Shown here piece after piece: positions 1-6,387 of a DNA stretch of 7,190 bases (the first letter of the stretch is position 1; the number at the start of each line of letters is the position of its first letter). The notes beneath the pieces are model-generated. The model had not been told where the DNA came from. It was given only the letters and a program-made list of their open reading frames with translations, and searched no databases. The stretch lies in the NCBI GenBank assembly GCA_002366685.1, contig DFBP01000185.1:917-8106 (forward strand). Direction: 5' to 3'. Source of the stretch: Rhodobacterales bacterium UBA3077. Its GTDB lineage: Bacteria; Pseudomonadota; Alphaproteobacteria; Rhodobacterales; Rhodobacteraceae. Position numbers and translations under genes: made by a program.

Positions 1-165
1 GACCTCGACCTTGGGGGCGACGACGACCTTGATCTCGACTTCGATCTTGGCGATGATGATGGTGACGACGGACTCGACGATCTGCTCGCCGGATTTGGCG
101 ATGATGACGACGATGACGACGAAGATATGGATGCCGATCTAGCGGCACTGTTGGGGGATTTGTAA
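1..165 (+). CDS. 3' end of an unidentified gene with an Asp-rich acidic tail (partial, 5' end outside window)
   Basis: Frame 1 is open from the first base to TAA at 163-165, giving the last 54 residues of a protein whose start lies upstream. By hand count, 26 of the 54 residues are Asp and one is Glu, with no Lys or Arg, so the tail is strongly anionic. Short hydrophobic patches break up the acid: DLDLDFDL near the start, LDDLLAGF in the middle and DLAALLGDL at the end. The last two look like short amphipathic helices separated by a run of seven Asp. The tail suggests a disordered, acidic region that could bind a basic partner or cations. No catalytic domain is visible, so I cannot name the gene; a T6SS component or accessory protein is likely from context only. 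It overlaps the next gene by one base (TAATG), which suggests translational coupling. Confidence 0.8.
   Translation, partial: DLDLGGDDDLDLDFDLGDDDGDDGLDDLLAGFGDDDDDDDEDMDADLAALLGDL
100..126 (+). repeat. GAY/GAA codon run (poly-acidic low-complexity tract)
   Basis: Nine consecutive codons are GAT, GAC or GAA, encoding seven Asp, one Glu and one Asp. GAT and GAC alternate irregularly, so this is a protein-level acidic tract rather than a clean trinucleotide microsatellite. Similar but shorter GAY runs lie upstream at 19-27 and 52-60. Confidence 0.7.
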
Positions 166-452
166 TGTCGGATGATATTGACGATACTGGTGAGAACGAA
201 TCCGAAGATTCCATCGTTTTAATCAGCGAGGGCGAGAGCTACTGGTTGTTGAAGGGCGAAAAATACCTAGATGCTATGTTATCGGCAAAGGAATATTATC
301 CTACGCCGGTTAAGGCCATTAAATACGAATCGTTATTTGAATTACAAATGGATTTGGAGGAGGGCGTATTTGTCGGCTCTCTTTGGGTGATTCATCCCGG
401 CATTATTGGCCGGTTGGAGCGCGAAGAACTTATTGTTGAACAGCGTAGATGA
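165..452 (+). CDS. Small acidic protein of unknown function, upstream of vgrG
   Basis: This is a 95-residue soluble protein with no signal peptide or membrane segment. The start is supported by GGGGGA at 153-158, six bases before ATG, and by the one-base overlap with the previous stop (TAATG). The first 16 residues are acidic and probably disordered (SDDIDDTGENESEDS). A compact mixed alpha/beta domain may follow, with features such as SYWLLKGEKYLDAML, EYYPTPVKAIKYES and FVGSLWVIHPGIIGRL. I do not recognise the family. Hand-counted GC over 181-420 is about 45%, clearly lower than the tagH-tssL half, which may mean a separate origin. Its place just before vgrG would suit an accessory, chaperone or immunity role, but the sequence does not show which. 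It is very likely a real gene because of the coupling, ribosome site and tight packing. Confidence 0.78.
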   Translation: MSDDIDDTGENESEDSIVLISEGESYWLLKGEKYLDAMLSAKEYYPTPVKAIKYESLFELQMDLEEGVFVGSLWVIHPGIIGRLEREELIVEQRR

Positions 453-488
453 TTTTAAAGCGCTCGCATATTTTGAAAGGGAATTTAA

Positions 489-2606
489 ATGCCCAATGAT
501 GTTGTATTAGAAAACAGACAACTTCGTCTGAAGGGTCCGCTTGGGCCCAAGAAAATGGTTTTGGTGCGCGCCGATGTTTCCGAGAAAATGTCGACACTGA
601 CCGAAACCGATATCCAGTTTATGTCTCCGGATCACGACCTGAAGATGGAGGACGTTGTCGGCCAGAGGCTTTCGCTCGAACTGGACGATGAAGAAGGCAA
701 TACCCGCCATTGGCATGGCCATTGCGTAAGCTGCGCCTATGAAGGGCTTTTTGGCGGGCAGGCGCTTTATCGTGCTGAAGTTCGGCCTTGGCTCTGGTTC
801 CTCACTTTACACGCCGATTGTAAGATATTTCAGGAGAAATCCGCACTGGAGGTGATCAAGGAGATTTTTTCAGATCGCGGCTTTTCAGATTACCAAGACA
901 AAACTTCGTCCAACTTTGAGAAGCGCGAATTCCTTGTCCAATACCGGGAAACGGATTTCGAATTTGTAAGCCGGTTAATGGAAGAGGAGGGGATGTATTA
1001 CTTTTTCACTCATGACACCAGCAAAGAAACGCTTGTTTTGGCGGACGGATCCGGCTCGCATAGTGCACTTGAAGGGGCTGCGCAAATCCGTTTTGCGTTC
1101 AAGGAAGAAGGCGGAGGCTCGTTTAAGCGCGACGAAGATCACATTTATGAATGGAAATCCAGCGAGCGCGTGAACACTGGCAAAGCGAGCCTAACGGACT
1201 ATGATTTCAAAAAACCGACAACGGATCTGAAGGCTGTCACATCTATCCCCAAAGGCAAGCATTCCCATAAGGAAATCGAGGTTTACGACTATCCGGGTAT
1301 CCATGACACTGCCGATTTTGGCAAAACTCGAACACGGATAAGAGCTGAGGCACTAGCCGCAGAATACAAGCGCACTTGGGGTAAAAGCAATGTGCGGACA
1401 ATGGCCGTTGGCGGGACCTTTACCTTAAAAGAGCATCCGCGGTCGGATTTCAACAAAGAATACCTTGTGCTCGGGGCACGGCATAAACTCCAGATCGAAA
1501 CCGATCAGGACAAAGAAGAACAGGCCAACACGAACCTGAGCGACGAACAAAATTCGGGCGGAGCGGAAGAGGGTAAAAAGGAAAGCTACGAAAGCGAGTT
1601 TTCGGTGCAACTTAAATCCGAGCCGTTTCGCGCGCCGCTCGCAACGGGGCGCCCGATTATTCCGGGCCTGCAAACTGCGGTTGTTACCGGCCCGAGTGGC
1701 GATGAAATCTATACCGATGAATACGGCCGGATCAAAGTGCAGTTCCATTGGGATCGCGTTGGCCAGAAGGACGAAAAAACCACTTGTTTCATTCGGGTGA
1801 GCCAGAGCATGTCTGGCCAAAGCTGGGGGATGTTCCACATTCCGCGCATCGGGCAGGAAGTGGTTGTCCAGTTTGAAGAAGGTAACCCTGACCGACCAAT
1901 TGTGACGGGTATGCTTTATAACGAAGCTAAAAAGCATCCGTTTGATTTCCCGGCGAACATGACCCAGCACGGGATGAAAACCAACTCTACAAAAGGTGGC
2001 GGCGGATTTCACGAACTTGTTTTCGAAGATAAAAAAGATGAAGAGTTTGTCCGGTTGCAGTCCGAGAAGGACTATAAAGAGACCATCAAGAACAATGCTA
2101 AAATCAGTATCGGTTTTGAGAAGATGGACCCGGGCGACCTGACCCAGAAGATTTATCATAACAAAACCGAGGAGCTTGAAACCGGCGATTATACTTTTAC
2201 GGTGAAAGAGGGTTTGCAGTCGGTCGATATTGCAACCACCAATACGGTGACCATTGGCGAAGAAGAGACCATCACCATCGGGACCGATAAAACCGATGAT
2301 GTTGGTGCCAATTACACCATCACCGTGGGTGACACGCTGGATATCACAGCCGGTACAGCCATTAACCTCACAGTGGGGCAGTCGAGCATCGAGATGACCT
2401 CGGGTGAAATAAAAATCAAATCAACGTCGGTCAAAGTCGAGTCAACGGGTGCGGGTGAAGTGAAAGCTGGCGGGGCACAGAAGGTGACGGCCGGCGGGGC
2501 TTTGACAGCAAAAGGGGCGACAGCAACCTTTGAAGGCAGCGGCATGGCAACTTTGAAGGCCGGGGGGGTCCTTACGGTTAAGGGTTCTCTGGTCAAGATC
2601 AATTAG
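489..2606 (+). CDS. vgrG: T6SS spike protein VgrG (TssI)
   Basis: VgrG trimers form the spike on the Hcp tube that is driven into target cells by sheath contraction. The 705-residue product has the full classical layout. A gp27-like base occupies about residues 1-335, with the signature YRETDFEFVSRLMEEEG from residue 152. A gp5-like OB-fold covers about 385-480, with DEYGRIKVQFHWDR (410-423), QSWGMFHIPRIGQEVVVQF (444-462) and EGNPDRP. From about 555 to 705 there is a Thr/Val/Gly-rich triangular beta-helix needle. The protein ends in LTVKGSLVKIN, the usual needle tip, so no extra C-terminal effector domain is fused: this is a structural VgrG whose cargo must be carried by partners. An unusually charged stretch lies at about 337-370 between base and OB-fold. 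The start has AAAGGGA (476-482) six bases upstream. PAAR and an unknown protein are encoded just downstream. Confidence 0.97.
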   Translation: MPNDVVLENRQLRLKGPLGPKKMVLVRADVSEKMSTLTETDIQFMSPDHDLKMEDVVGQRLSLELDDEEGNTRHWHGHCVSCAYEGLFGGQALYRAEVRPWLWFLTLHADCKIFQEKSALEVIKEIFSDRGFSDYQDKTSSNFEKREFLVQYRETDFEFVSRLMEEEGMYYFFTHDTSKETLVLADGSGSHSALEGAAQIRFAFKEEGGGSFKRDEDHIYEWKSSERVNTGKASLTDYDFKKPTTDLKAVTSIPKGKHSHKEIEVYDYPGIHDTADFGKTRTRIRAEALAAEYKRTWGKSNVRTMAVGGTFTLKEHPRSDFNKEYLVLGARHKLQIETDQDKEEQANTNLSDEQNSGGAEEGKKESYESEFSVQLKSEPFRAPLATGRPIIPGLQTAVVTGPSGDEIYTDEYGRIKVQFHWDRVGQKDEKTTCFIRVSQSMSGQSWGMFHIPRIGQEVVVQFEEGNPDRPIVTGMLYNEAKKHPFDFPANMTQHGMKTNSTKGGGGFHELVFEDKKDEEFVRLQSEKDYKETIKNNAKISIGFEKMDPGDLTQKIYHNKTEELETGDYTFTVKEGLQSVDIATTNTVTIGEEETITIGTDKTDDVGANYTITVGDTLDITAGTAINLTVGQSSIEMTSGEIKIKSTSVKVESTGAGEVKAGGAQKVTAGGALTAKGATATFEGSGMATLKAGGVLTVKGSLVKIN

Positions 2607-2618
2607 GGAGGGGCGGAT

Positions 2619-3227
2619 ATGAACATGAATTCGGCCTTTACCGGCCTTGTAAAAATAGAGAAACGGTCAGCAGGCGAAGTGGTGCGGCTTGGCAAAGCGA
2701 AGTTCCCGTTCCGGCCGGAAACCAAACCCGATGACCCGGTGGTGAATCTGATTGAGGAGCTTGTGGCGCAAAACCTGATGATGGATGCACTCAAAATTCT
2801 GGCGCTGGCGCTTCCGCCGCGTGAAGGCGTTTGGTGGGGCTGTCTGGCTGCGCGTGATATGCTGGAGCCCGAGCAAAAAACCAAAGCCTTAATGGCGGCG
2901 GAGGCATGGGTGTTTAAGCCGGGCCAGGAAACAAAGAAAGCGCTAGAGCCCTTTGCGCAGGACACCGAAACCGCCGACATGCTTATGTGCGAGGCAGGCT
3001 TCAATGTGCCGCTGCCAGATGATGAAGAAGCCCCGATGGGCCCGCCATCCTTGCCGGGGCTATTAATATTCTCGGCCCAGCTGCAATCGTTTTATGCCCA
3101 TGACCTGCCGGATGACATCAGCCGTCAGGGGCAGTTATTGCTTGGCCGCGGCCTTAATATCGCGAAAGGCGGCAACGGGCAGGTTGGTGAAGAAAGCAGT
3201 AGCAAAATGGGGGAAGGTGTTGGATAA
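2619..3227 (+). CDS. T6SS-associated protein of unknown function between vgrG and PAAR (possibly DUF6931 family)
   Basis: This 202-residue protein has no signal peptide or transmembrane segment and is probably cytoplasmic. A strong site, GGGAGGGG at 2606-2613, overlaps the vgrG stop, and ATG follows after five bases; a second ATG two codons later (2625) is a possible alternative. Residues about 40-130 look helical and include the distinctive WWGCLAAR (72-79), followed by a helix with AEAWVF. A Pro/Gly-rich segment (about 136-150) leads to a second helical part (LLIFSAQLQSFYAHDLP). The last 20 or so residues are Gly/Ser-rich and look disordered. The double-Trp pattern and context recall the family I know as DUF6931, found in T6SS loci, but this is from memory and unchecked. 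Lying between the spike and its PAAR tip, it may be an adaptor or loader that brings cargo to the spike; a small effector is a less likely alternative, since I see no catalytic motif. Confidence 0.85.
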   Translation: MNMNSAFTGLVKIEKRSAGEVVRLGKAKFPFRPETKPDDPVVNLIEELVAQNLMMDALKILALALPPREGVWWGCLAARDMLEPEQKTKALMAAEAWVFKPGQETKKALEPFAQDTETADMLMCEAGFNVPLPDDEEAPMGPPSLPGLLIFSAQLQSFYAHDLPDDISRQGQLLLGRGLNIAKGGNGQVGEESSSKMGEGVG

Positions 3228-3237
3228 TATACCCTTT

Positions 3238-3257
3238 CCGGCGTATGCTGGCGTAAG
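3238..3257 (+). repeat. Imperfect 10-bp tandem direct repeat upstream of the PAAR gene
   Basis: CCGGCGTATG is followed directly by CTGGCGTAAG, matching at 8 of 10 positions, with GGCGTA exactly repeated one helical turn apart. It lies in the 47-bp gap before the PAAR gene and ends six bases before its ribosome site (AGGAGG, 3264-3269). It could be a regulator site, but a chance repeat is just as likely. Confidence 0.25.
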
Positions 3258-3274
3258 TAAAACAGGAGGCTTTA

Positions 3275-3568
3275 ATGGGCCAACCCGCAGCTAGAGTTGG
3301 AGATATGCATGTGTGCCCGATGGTGACAGGCGTTGTGCCCCATGTGGGCGGGCCGTTGTTGCCGCCCGGCAAGCCAACGGTGCTCATCGGAAGCATGCCT
3401 GCCGCAACAGTCGGAAACATGGCAACCTGCGTTGGCCCGCCCGATACCGTGGCAAAGGGTTCCGGCACGGTATTGATCAGCAACATGCCTGCCGCGCGCA
3501 TGGGCGATAGCTGTGCCCATGGTGGCACAATTGTTCTTGGGTGTTTCCCTGTGTTGATTGGAGGTTAG
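3275..3568 (+). CDS. PAAR-domain spike-tip protein
   Basis: PAAR proteins form a small metal-binding cone that sharpens the VgrG tip and can carry fused or bound effectors. The 97-residue product is all PAAR: it opens with PAARVGD (4-10) and carries a second copy, PAARMGD (72-78), with an intermediate PAATVGN (42-48). It contains GDMHVCP, PHVGGP, CVGPPDTVAKGSG and HGGTIVLG, typical of the family. Likely metal ligands are among His12, His23, Cys52 and His82; Cys14, Cys80 and Cys90 are also present. There is no N- or C-terminal extension, so any effector must bind non-covalently. The ribosome site AGGAGG (3264-3269) lies five bases before ATG. A 47-bp gap separates it from the gene upstream, and the next gene starts nine bases after its amber stop, in the same frame. 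Confidence 0.96.
   Translation: MGQPAARVGDMHVCPMVTGVVPHVGGPLLPPGKPTVLIGSMPAATVGNMATCVGPPDTVAKGSGTVLISNMPAARMGDSCAHGGTIVLGCFPVLIGG
3560..3564 (+). promoter_or_regulatory. Ribosome binding site for tagH, inside the end of the PAAR gene
   Basis: GGAGG lies in the last codons of the PAAR gene, 13 bases before the tagH ATG at 3578. That is longer than the usual five to nine, and the bases in between (GCGCGTTTT) hold no better site. It implies tagH translation depends partly on ribosomes finishing PAAR. The start cannot lie further upstream, because the PAAR TAG stop (3566-3568) is in the same frame. Confidence 0.5.
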
Positions 3569-3577
3569 GCGCGTTTT

Positions 3578-4996
3578 ATGGGTTTAACACTTCATATGCA
3601 GGGCTCCGGTATGATGCCCAATGGCATGCCCAGCATGCAATTGCACAACGGCGTAATCACGCTGGGGCGGGCCGAAGGTAACGACGTTATCTTGCCTGAT
3701 CCGGACCGGACAATCTCTTCGCGCCATTGCGTGATCGAAGAGCGCGGTAATGATTACGTTGTGATGGACATTTCCACGAATGGTACCTTCTTGAATTACA
3801 TGCCACAGCCGCTTGGTTCTACGCCTTCGCCGCTGAATCATGGCGATACCATTGCCATTGGGGGATATGAATTTAGGGTCGAGATTAATGCCGGACTGGG
3901 CGCGCCGCCCATGGATCCATATGCGAATCTGGCGGCCCCGGCGATGGATGAACTCTTGGCACCACTCCCGCCCGAAGGCGAAGATATGGCAGGGTTCGTT
4001 GGTGGATTGGATGAGGCAGGTGCCGCGACAGGGGATGCAATTTCAGCACTGCTCGGGGATGGCCCTGCGCTTGGCCCCGACGCAAGCGGGCTATCGGCGC
4101 CAGCGCCGGAACCAGCACCGCTTATTCCCGAAGATGAAGATATATTTGGCCCTGGCGCTGACCCGTTTGACGGGATGGAGACCAGCGCCCCCGACCACGC
4201 CGCGTCTGCCAGCGACTATTTTGCAGCGCCGCCGTCAGAAGCAGGCGCCGGTGCGCTGATCCCGGATGACTGGGATCTGAGTGCACCCGAACCGGCCGTC
4301 GCAGTTGCGCCGATTCCGGCAGCTACACCTGCAACAGCTAAATCCGATGTGCAGGCAGAAGCAATGGCTCCCGAACCCACTCCAGATGTCGAGGTAGCGC
4401 AAATGCCAACCGGCTCTCCGGCCTCCGGTGATGCCGCTCGGGCATTTTTTGCGGCTGCGGATGCCGGAGAAGTTGCTGTCGCAGATGCCGATCTTGCAGC
4501 CGCGATGGAACGTACCGGCGCGGCTTATCGGATAATGGTTGAAGGGTTGCGTGATGTATTAATGACCCGCGCTTCGATCAAATCAGAATTTCGCCTTGGC
4601 CAGACGATGATTTCACCCGATGGTAACAACCCGATCAAATTTTCGGTAAGCGGAGATCAGGCGGTCGAGGCCATGATCAAACCGAACATGCCCGGCTATC
4701 TGGCCGCTGATAAAGCGGCAACAGAAGCTGTGAACGATATTAAAGCCCACGAAGTCGCAATGATGACCGGTATGCAAGCCGCGATTAAAACTTTACTTGA
4801 ACGCTTTGACCCAGCCACGCTTTCAGCTAAGCTTGAGGCCAAGAAGGGCCTGTTTGGTGGCGGAAAAGCCAAAAGATGGGATATCTTCGAAAAAATGTAC
4901 GGTGAAATTGCTGCGGAGGCTGAAGATGACTTTCAGGCACTTTTCGGCAAAGCCTTCGCCAAAGCCTACGAAGAACAATTGCGCAAATTGCGCTAA
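3578..4996 (+). CDS. tagH: T6SS FHA-domain regulator TagH (Fha/ImpI)
   Basis: This cytoplasmic phosphothreonine-binding protein promotes T6SS assembly, in characterised systems under control of a PpkA-type kinase. The 472-residue product has an N-terminal FHA domain (about 5-103) with the key motifs GR (30-31), SSRH (47-50) and STNGTFLN (66-73), so phosphopeptide binding should be intact. A long Ala/Pro/Asp/Glu-rich linker (about 105-284) probably lacks structure and carries two related acidic motifs, LIPEDED (182-188) and LIPDDWD (227-233). The C-terminal domain (about 285-472) is the T6SS-specific one, with GAAYRIMVEGLRDVLMTR, SEFRLGQTMI, NPIKFS, and GLFGGGKAKRWDIFEKMY. It ends in the repeat QLRKLR, encoded by a 9-bp duplication (AATTGCGC at 4977 and 4986). 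No kinase or phosphatase gene lies in the window. The neighbour downstream is tssK, with no tssJ between. Confidence 0.95.
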   Translation: MGLTLHMQGSGMMPNGMPSMQLHNGVITLGRAEGNDVILPDPDRTISSRHCVIEERGNDYVVMDISTNGTFLNYMPQPLGSTPSPLNHGDTIAIGGYEFRVEINAGLGAPPMDPYANLAAPAMDELLAPLPPEGEDMAGFVGGLDEAGAATGDAISALLGDGPALGPDASGLSAPAPEPAPLIPEDEDIFGPGADPFDGMETSAPDHAASASDYFAAPPSEAGAGALIPDDWDLSAPEPAVAVAPIPAATPATAKSDVQAEAMAPEPTPDVEVAQMPTGSPASGDAARAFFAAADAGEVAVADADLAAAMERTGAAYRIMVEGLRDVLMTRASIKSEFRLGQTMISPDGNNPIKFSVSGDQAVEAMIKPNMPGYLAADKAATEAVNDIKAHEVAMMTGMQAAIKTLLERFDPATLSAKLEAKKGLFGGGKAKRWDIFEKMYGEIAAEAEDDFQALFGKAFAKAYEEQLRKLR

Positions 4997-5001
4997 TATG
5001 A

Positions 5002-5016
5002 AGCGGGCAAACCGCT
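5002..5016 (+). other. Small hairpin just before the tssK ribosome binding site
   Basis: AGCGG and CCGCT pair perfectly as a 5-bp GC-rich stem around a GCAAA loop, in the 38-bp gap between tagH and tssK. It ends four bases before the ribosome site. There is no T-run after it, so it is not an intrinsic terminator. It could affect mRNA stability or tssK translation, or be chance. Confidence 0.35.
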
Positions 5017-5020
5017 GAAT

Positions 5021-5028
5021 GGGAGAAG
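5021..5028 (+). promoter_or_regulatory. Ribosome binding site fixing the GTG start of tssK
   Basis: GGGAGAAG ends six bases before GTG at 5035. An in-frame TAA at 5029-5031 blocks any earlier start, and the next in-frame ATG (codon 30) would remove the conserved TssK N-terminus, so GTG is the start. Confidence 0.8.
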
Positions 5029-5034
5029 TAACAC

Positions 5035-6375
5035 GTGTCTTGGGATAGCAAAGTTGTCTGGAGCGAAGGGTTGTTTTTGCAGCCTCAGCACTTTCAGCAA
5101 AACGACCGTTACGTTGAATCAATGGTTGCCGGACTGGCAGGGAGCCTCACACCACACGCTTGGGGTGTGAGTGAGCTGACAATTGACGACGAGCTTCTCC
5201 GGCTGGGTAAATTCGCGGTGAAAACCGTGAGCGGGCTCACGCCTGATGGCGCGCAGTTCAGAGTCCCGCAGGCTGAAAACCACCCGCCAAGCATGGATGT
5301 GCCTGACAATATTAAAAATACTGTGGTTTACCTAACGATCCCGACGCGCCGCCATGGTGCGACCGAGGTGGATATGTCCGGCGCTGAGAAATCTGCTGCG
5401 CGTTATGCTCCGAGCGAGATTGAGATCACCAATGCGGTGGGCAATCAGAAATCACCGACCACACTGGCGGTGGGCAAGCTCCGGTTGGAATTTGCGCTGG
5501 AGATGGACGATATGTCTGACCGGCTGGCGATTCCGATTGCGCGGATTATCGAGGTGAAATCCGATAATGAGGTGGTGCTGGACCGCAGCTTTATTCCGAC
5601 CTGCCTTGATATTCGCGCCTCCACCACACTGGCGGATTTTGTGCGCGAGGTTGAGGGGCTGCTCGGGCATCGTTCCGACGCGCTCTCGGGCCGTTTGGTC
5701 GAATCCGGCCCCGCTAAGGCGGCCGCCGAGATCACCGACTTTTTGCTGCTCATCTGCGTGAACCGGTATCTACCGATGACCCGGCATATATCTGCCCTGC
5801 AAAACGCCCATCCAGCGATGGTGTATCAGTTCCTGATCGGCCTTGCGGGTGAGCTTTCCACTTATATGGATGCTACCAAAAAGCCACCGGCATTCCCGCT
5901 TTATCAGCACGAAAATCTGACCGGAACCTTTGTGGATGTTATGAGGGCGTTGCGGCAGTATTTGTCTGCCGTGCTTGAGCAAAACGCTGTGCAAATCCCG
6001 CTGGAAGCGCGCAAATACGGTATTTCGGTCGGTATGATCGCCGACAAGCGCCTGCTTCAGGGCGCAAGCTTTGTGATGGCCGCCAAGGCCGATGTGCCGC
6101 CCGAAACCATCCGCAAGCACTTCCCGACCCAAGCCAAGCTCGGGCCGGTTGAAGGCATCCGCCAACTGGTAAACTCGGCTCTGCCGGGGATCGGGATGCG
6201 GCCAATGCCCGTGGCCCCGCGGCAAATTCCGTTCCACGCTGGCGTCACGTATTTTGAGCTGGATCGCAATGGCGAGTTGTGGAAGCAGCTCACCACATCC
6301 GGCGGTTTGGCGGTGCATGTAGCCGGAGATCTGCCGGGGCTTTATATGGAGCTTTGGGCGATCCGCCAAGGCTGA
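5035..6375 (+). CDS. tssK: T6SS baseplate subunit TssK
   Basis: TssK is the trimeric baseplate adaptor that binds TssF/TssG on one side and the cytoplasmic parts of TssL and TssM on the other, docking the contractile tail to the membrane complex. The 446-residue length is normal for the family. The N-terminus carries the hallmark VVWSEGLFLQPQHFQQNDRY (residues 7-26), followed by the shoulder domain. The middle and C-terminal parts contain VNRYLPMTRHISALQNAHPA, HPxxVYQFLIGLAGEL-type residues and a tail ending LPGLYMELWAIRQG, all typical. Translation starts at GTG (see the ribosome site entry). It ends 12 bases before tssL, whose ribosome site AAGGGG (6376-6381) directly follows the tssK stop, so the two are likely translated together. 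No frameshift or missing segment is apparent. Confidence 0.97.
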   Translation: MSWDSKVVWSEGLFLQPQHFQQNDRYVESMVAGLAGSLTPHAWGVSELTIDDELLRLGKFAVKTVSGLTPDGAQFRVPQAENHPPSMDVPDNIKNTVVYLTIPTRRHGATEVDMSGAEKSAARYAPSEIEITNAVGNQKSPTTLAVGKLRLEFALEMDDMSDRLAIPIARIIEVKSDNEVVLDRSFIPTCLDIRASTTLADFVREVEGLLGHRSDALSGRLVESGPAKAAAEITDFLLLICVNRYLPMTRHISALQNAHPAMVYQFLIGLAGELSTYMDATKKPPAFPLYQHENLTGTFVDVMRALRQYLSAVLEQNAVQIPLEARKYGISVGMIADKRLLQGASFVMAAKADVPPETIRKHFPTQAKLGPVEGIRQLVNSALPGIGMRPMPVAPRQIPFHAGVTYFELDRNGELWKQLTTSGGLAVHVAGDLPGLYMELWAIRQG

Positions 6376-6387
6376 AAGGGGTAAGCA

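Noticed and set aside
453..488. Gap before vgrG as a promoter or terminator
   Set aside because: Only 36 bp, no stem-loop and no convincing -35/-10 pair; it holds the vgrG ribosome site only.
1425..2159. Minus-strand open frame of 244 codons inside vgrG
   Set aside because: It is antisense to the conserved OB-fold region of VgrG, and its translation shows no recognisable motif.
2162..2606. C-terminal VgrG region as a fused effector domain
   Set aside because: The Thr/Val/Gly periodicity and the ending LTVKGSLVKIN are those of the ordinary needle beta-helix, with no extra domain after it.
3094..3294. Plus-strand open frame of 66 codons overlapping the unknown gene and the PAAR start
   Set aside because: It overlaps two better supported genes in another frame, and it has no family features.
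4977..4993. Palindrome-like and tandem repeat AATTGCGC at the end of tagH as a possible regulator site or terminator
   Set aside because: The 9-bp duplication encodes the repeated tail QLR-KLR of TagH, and no T-run follows, so coding sequence explains it.
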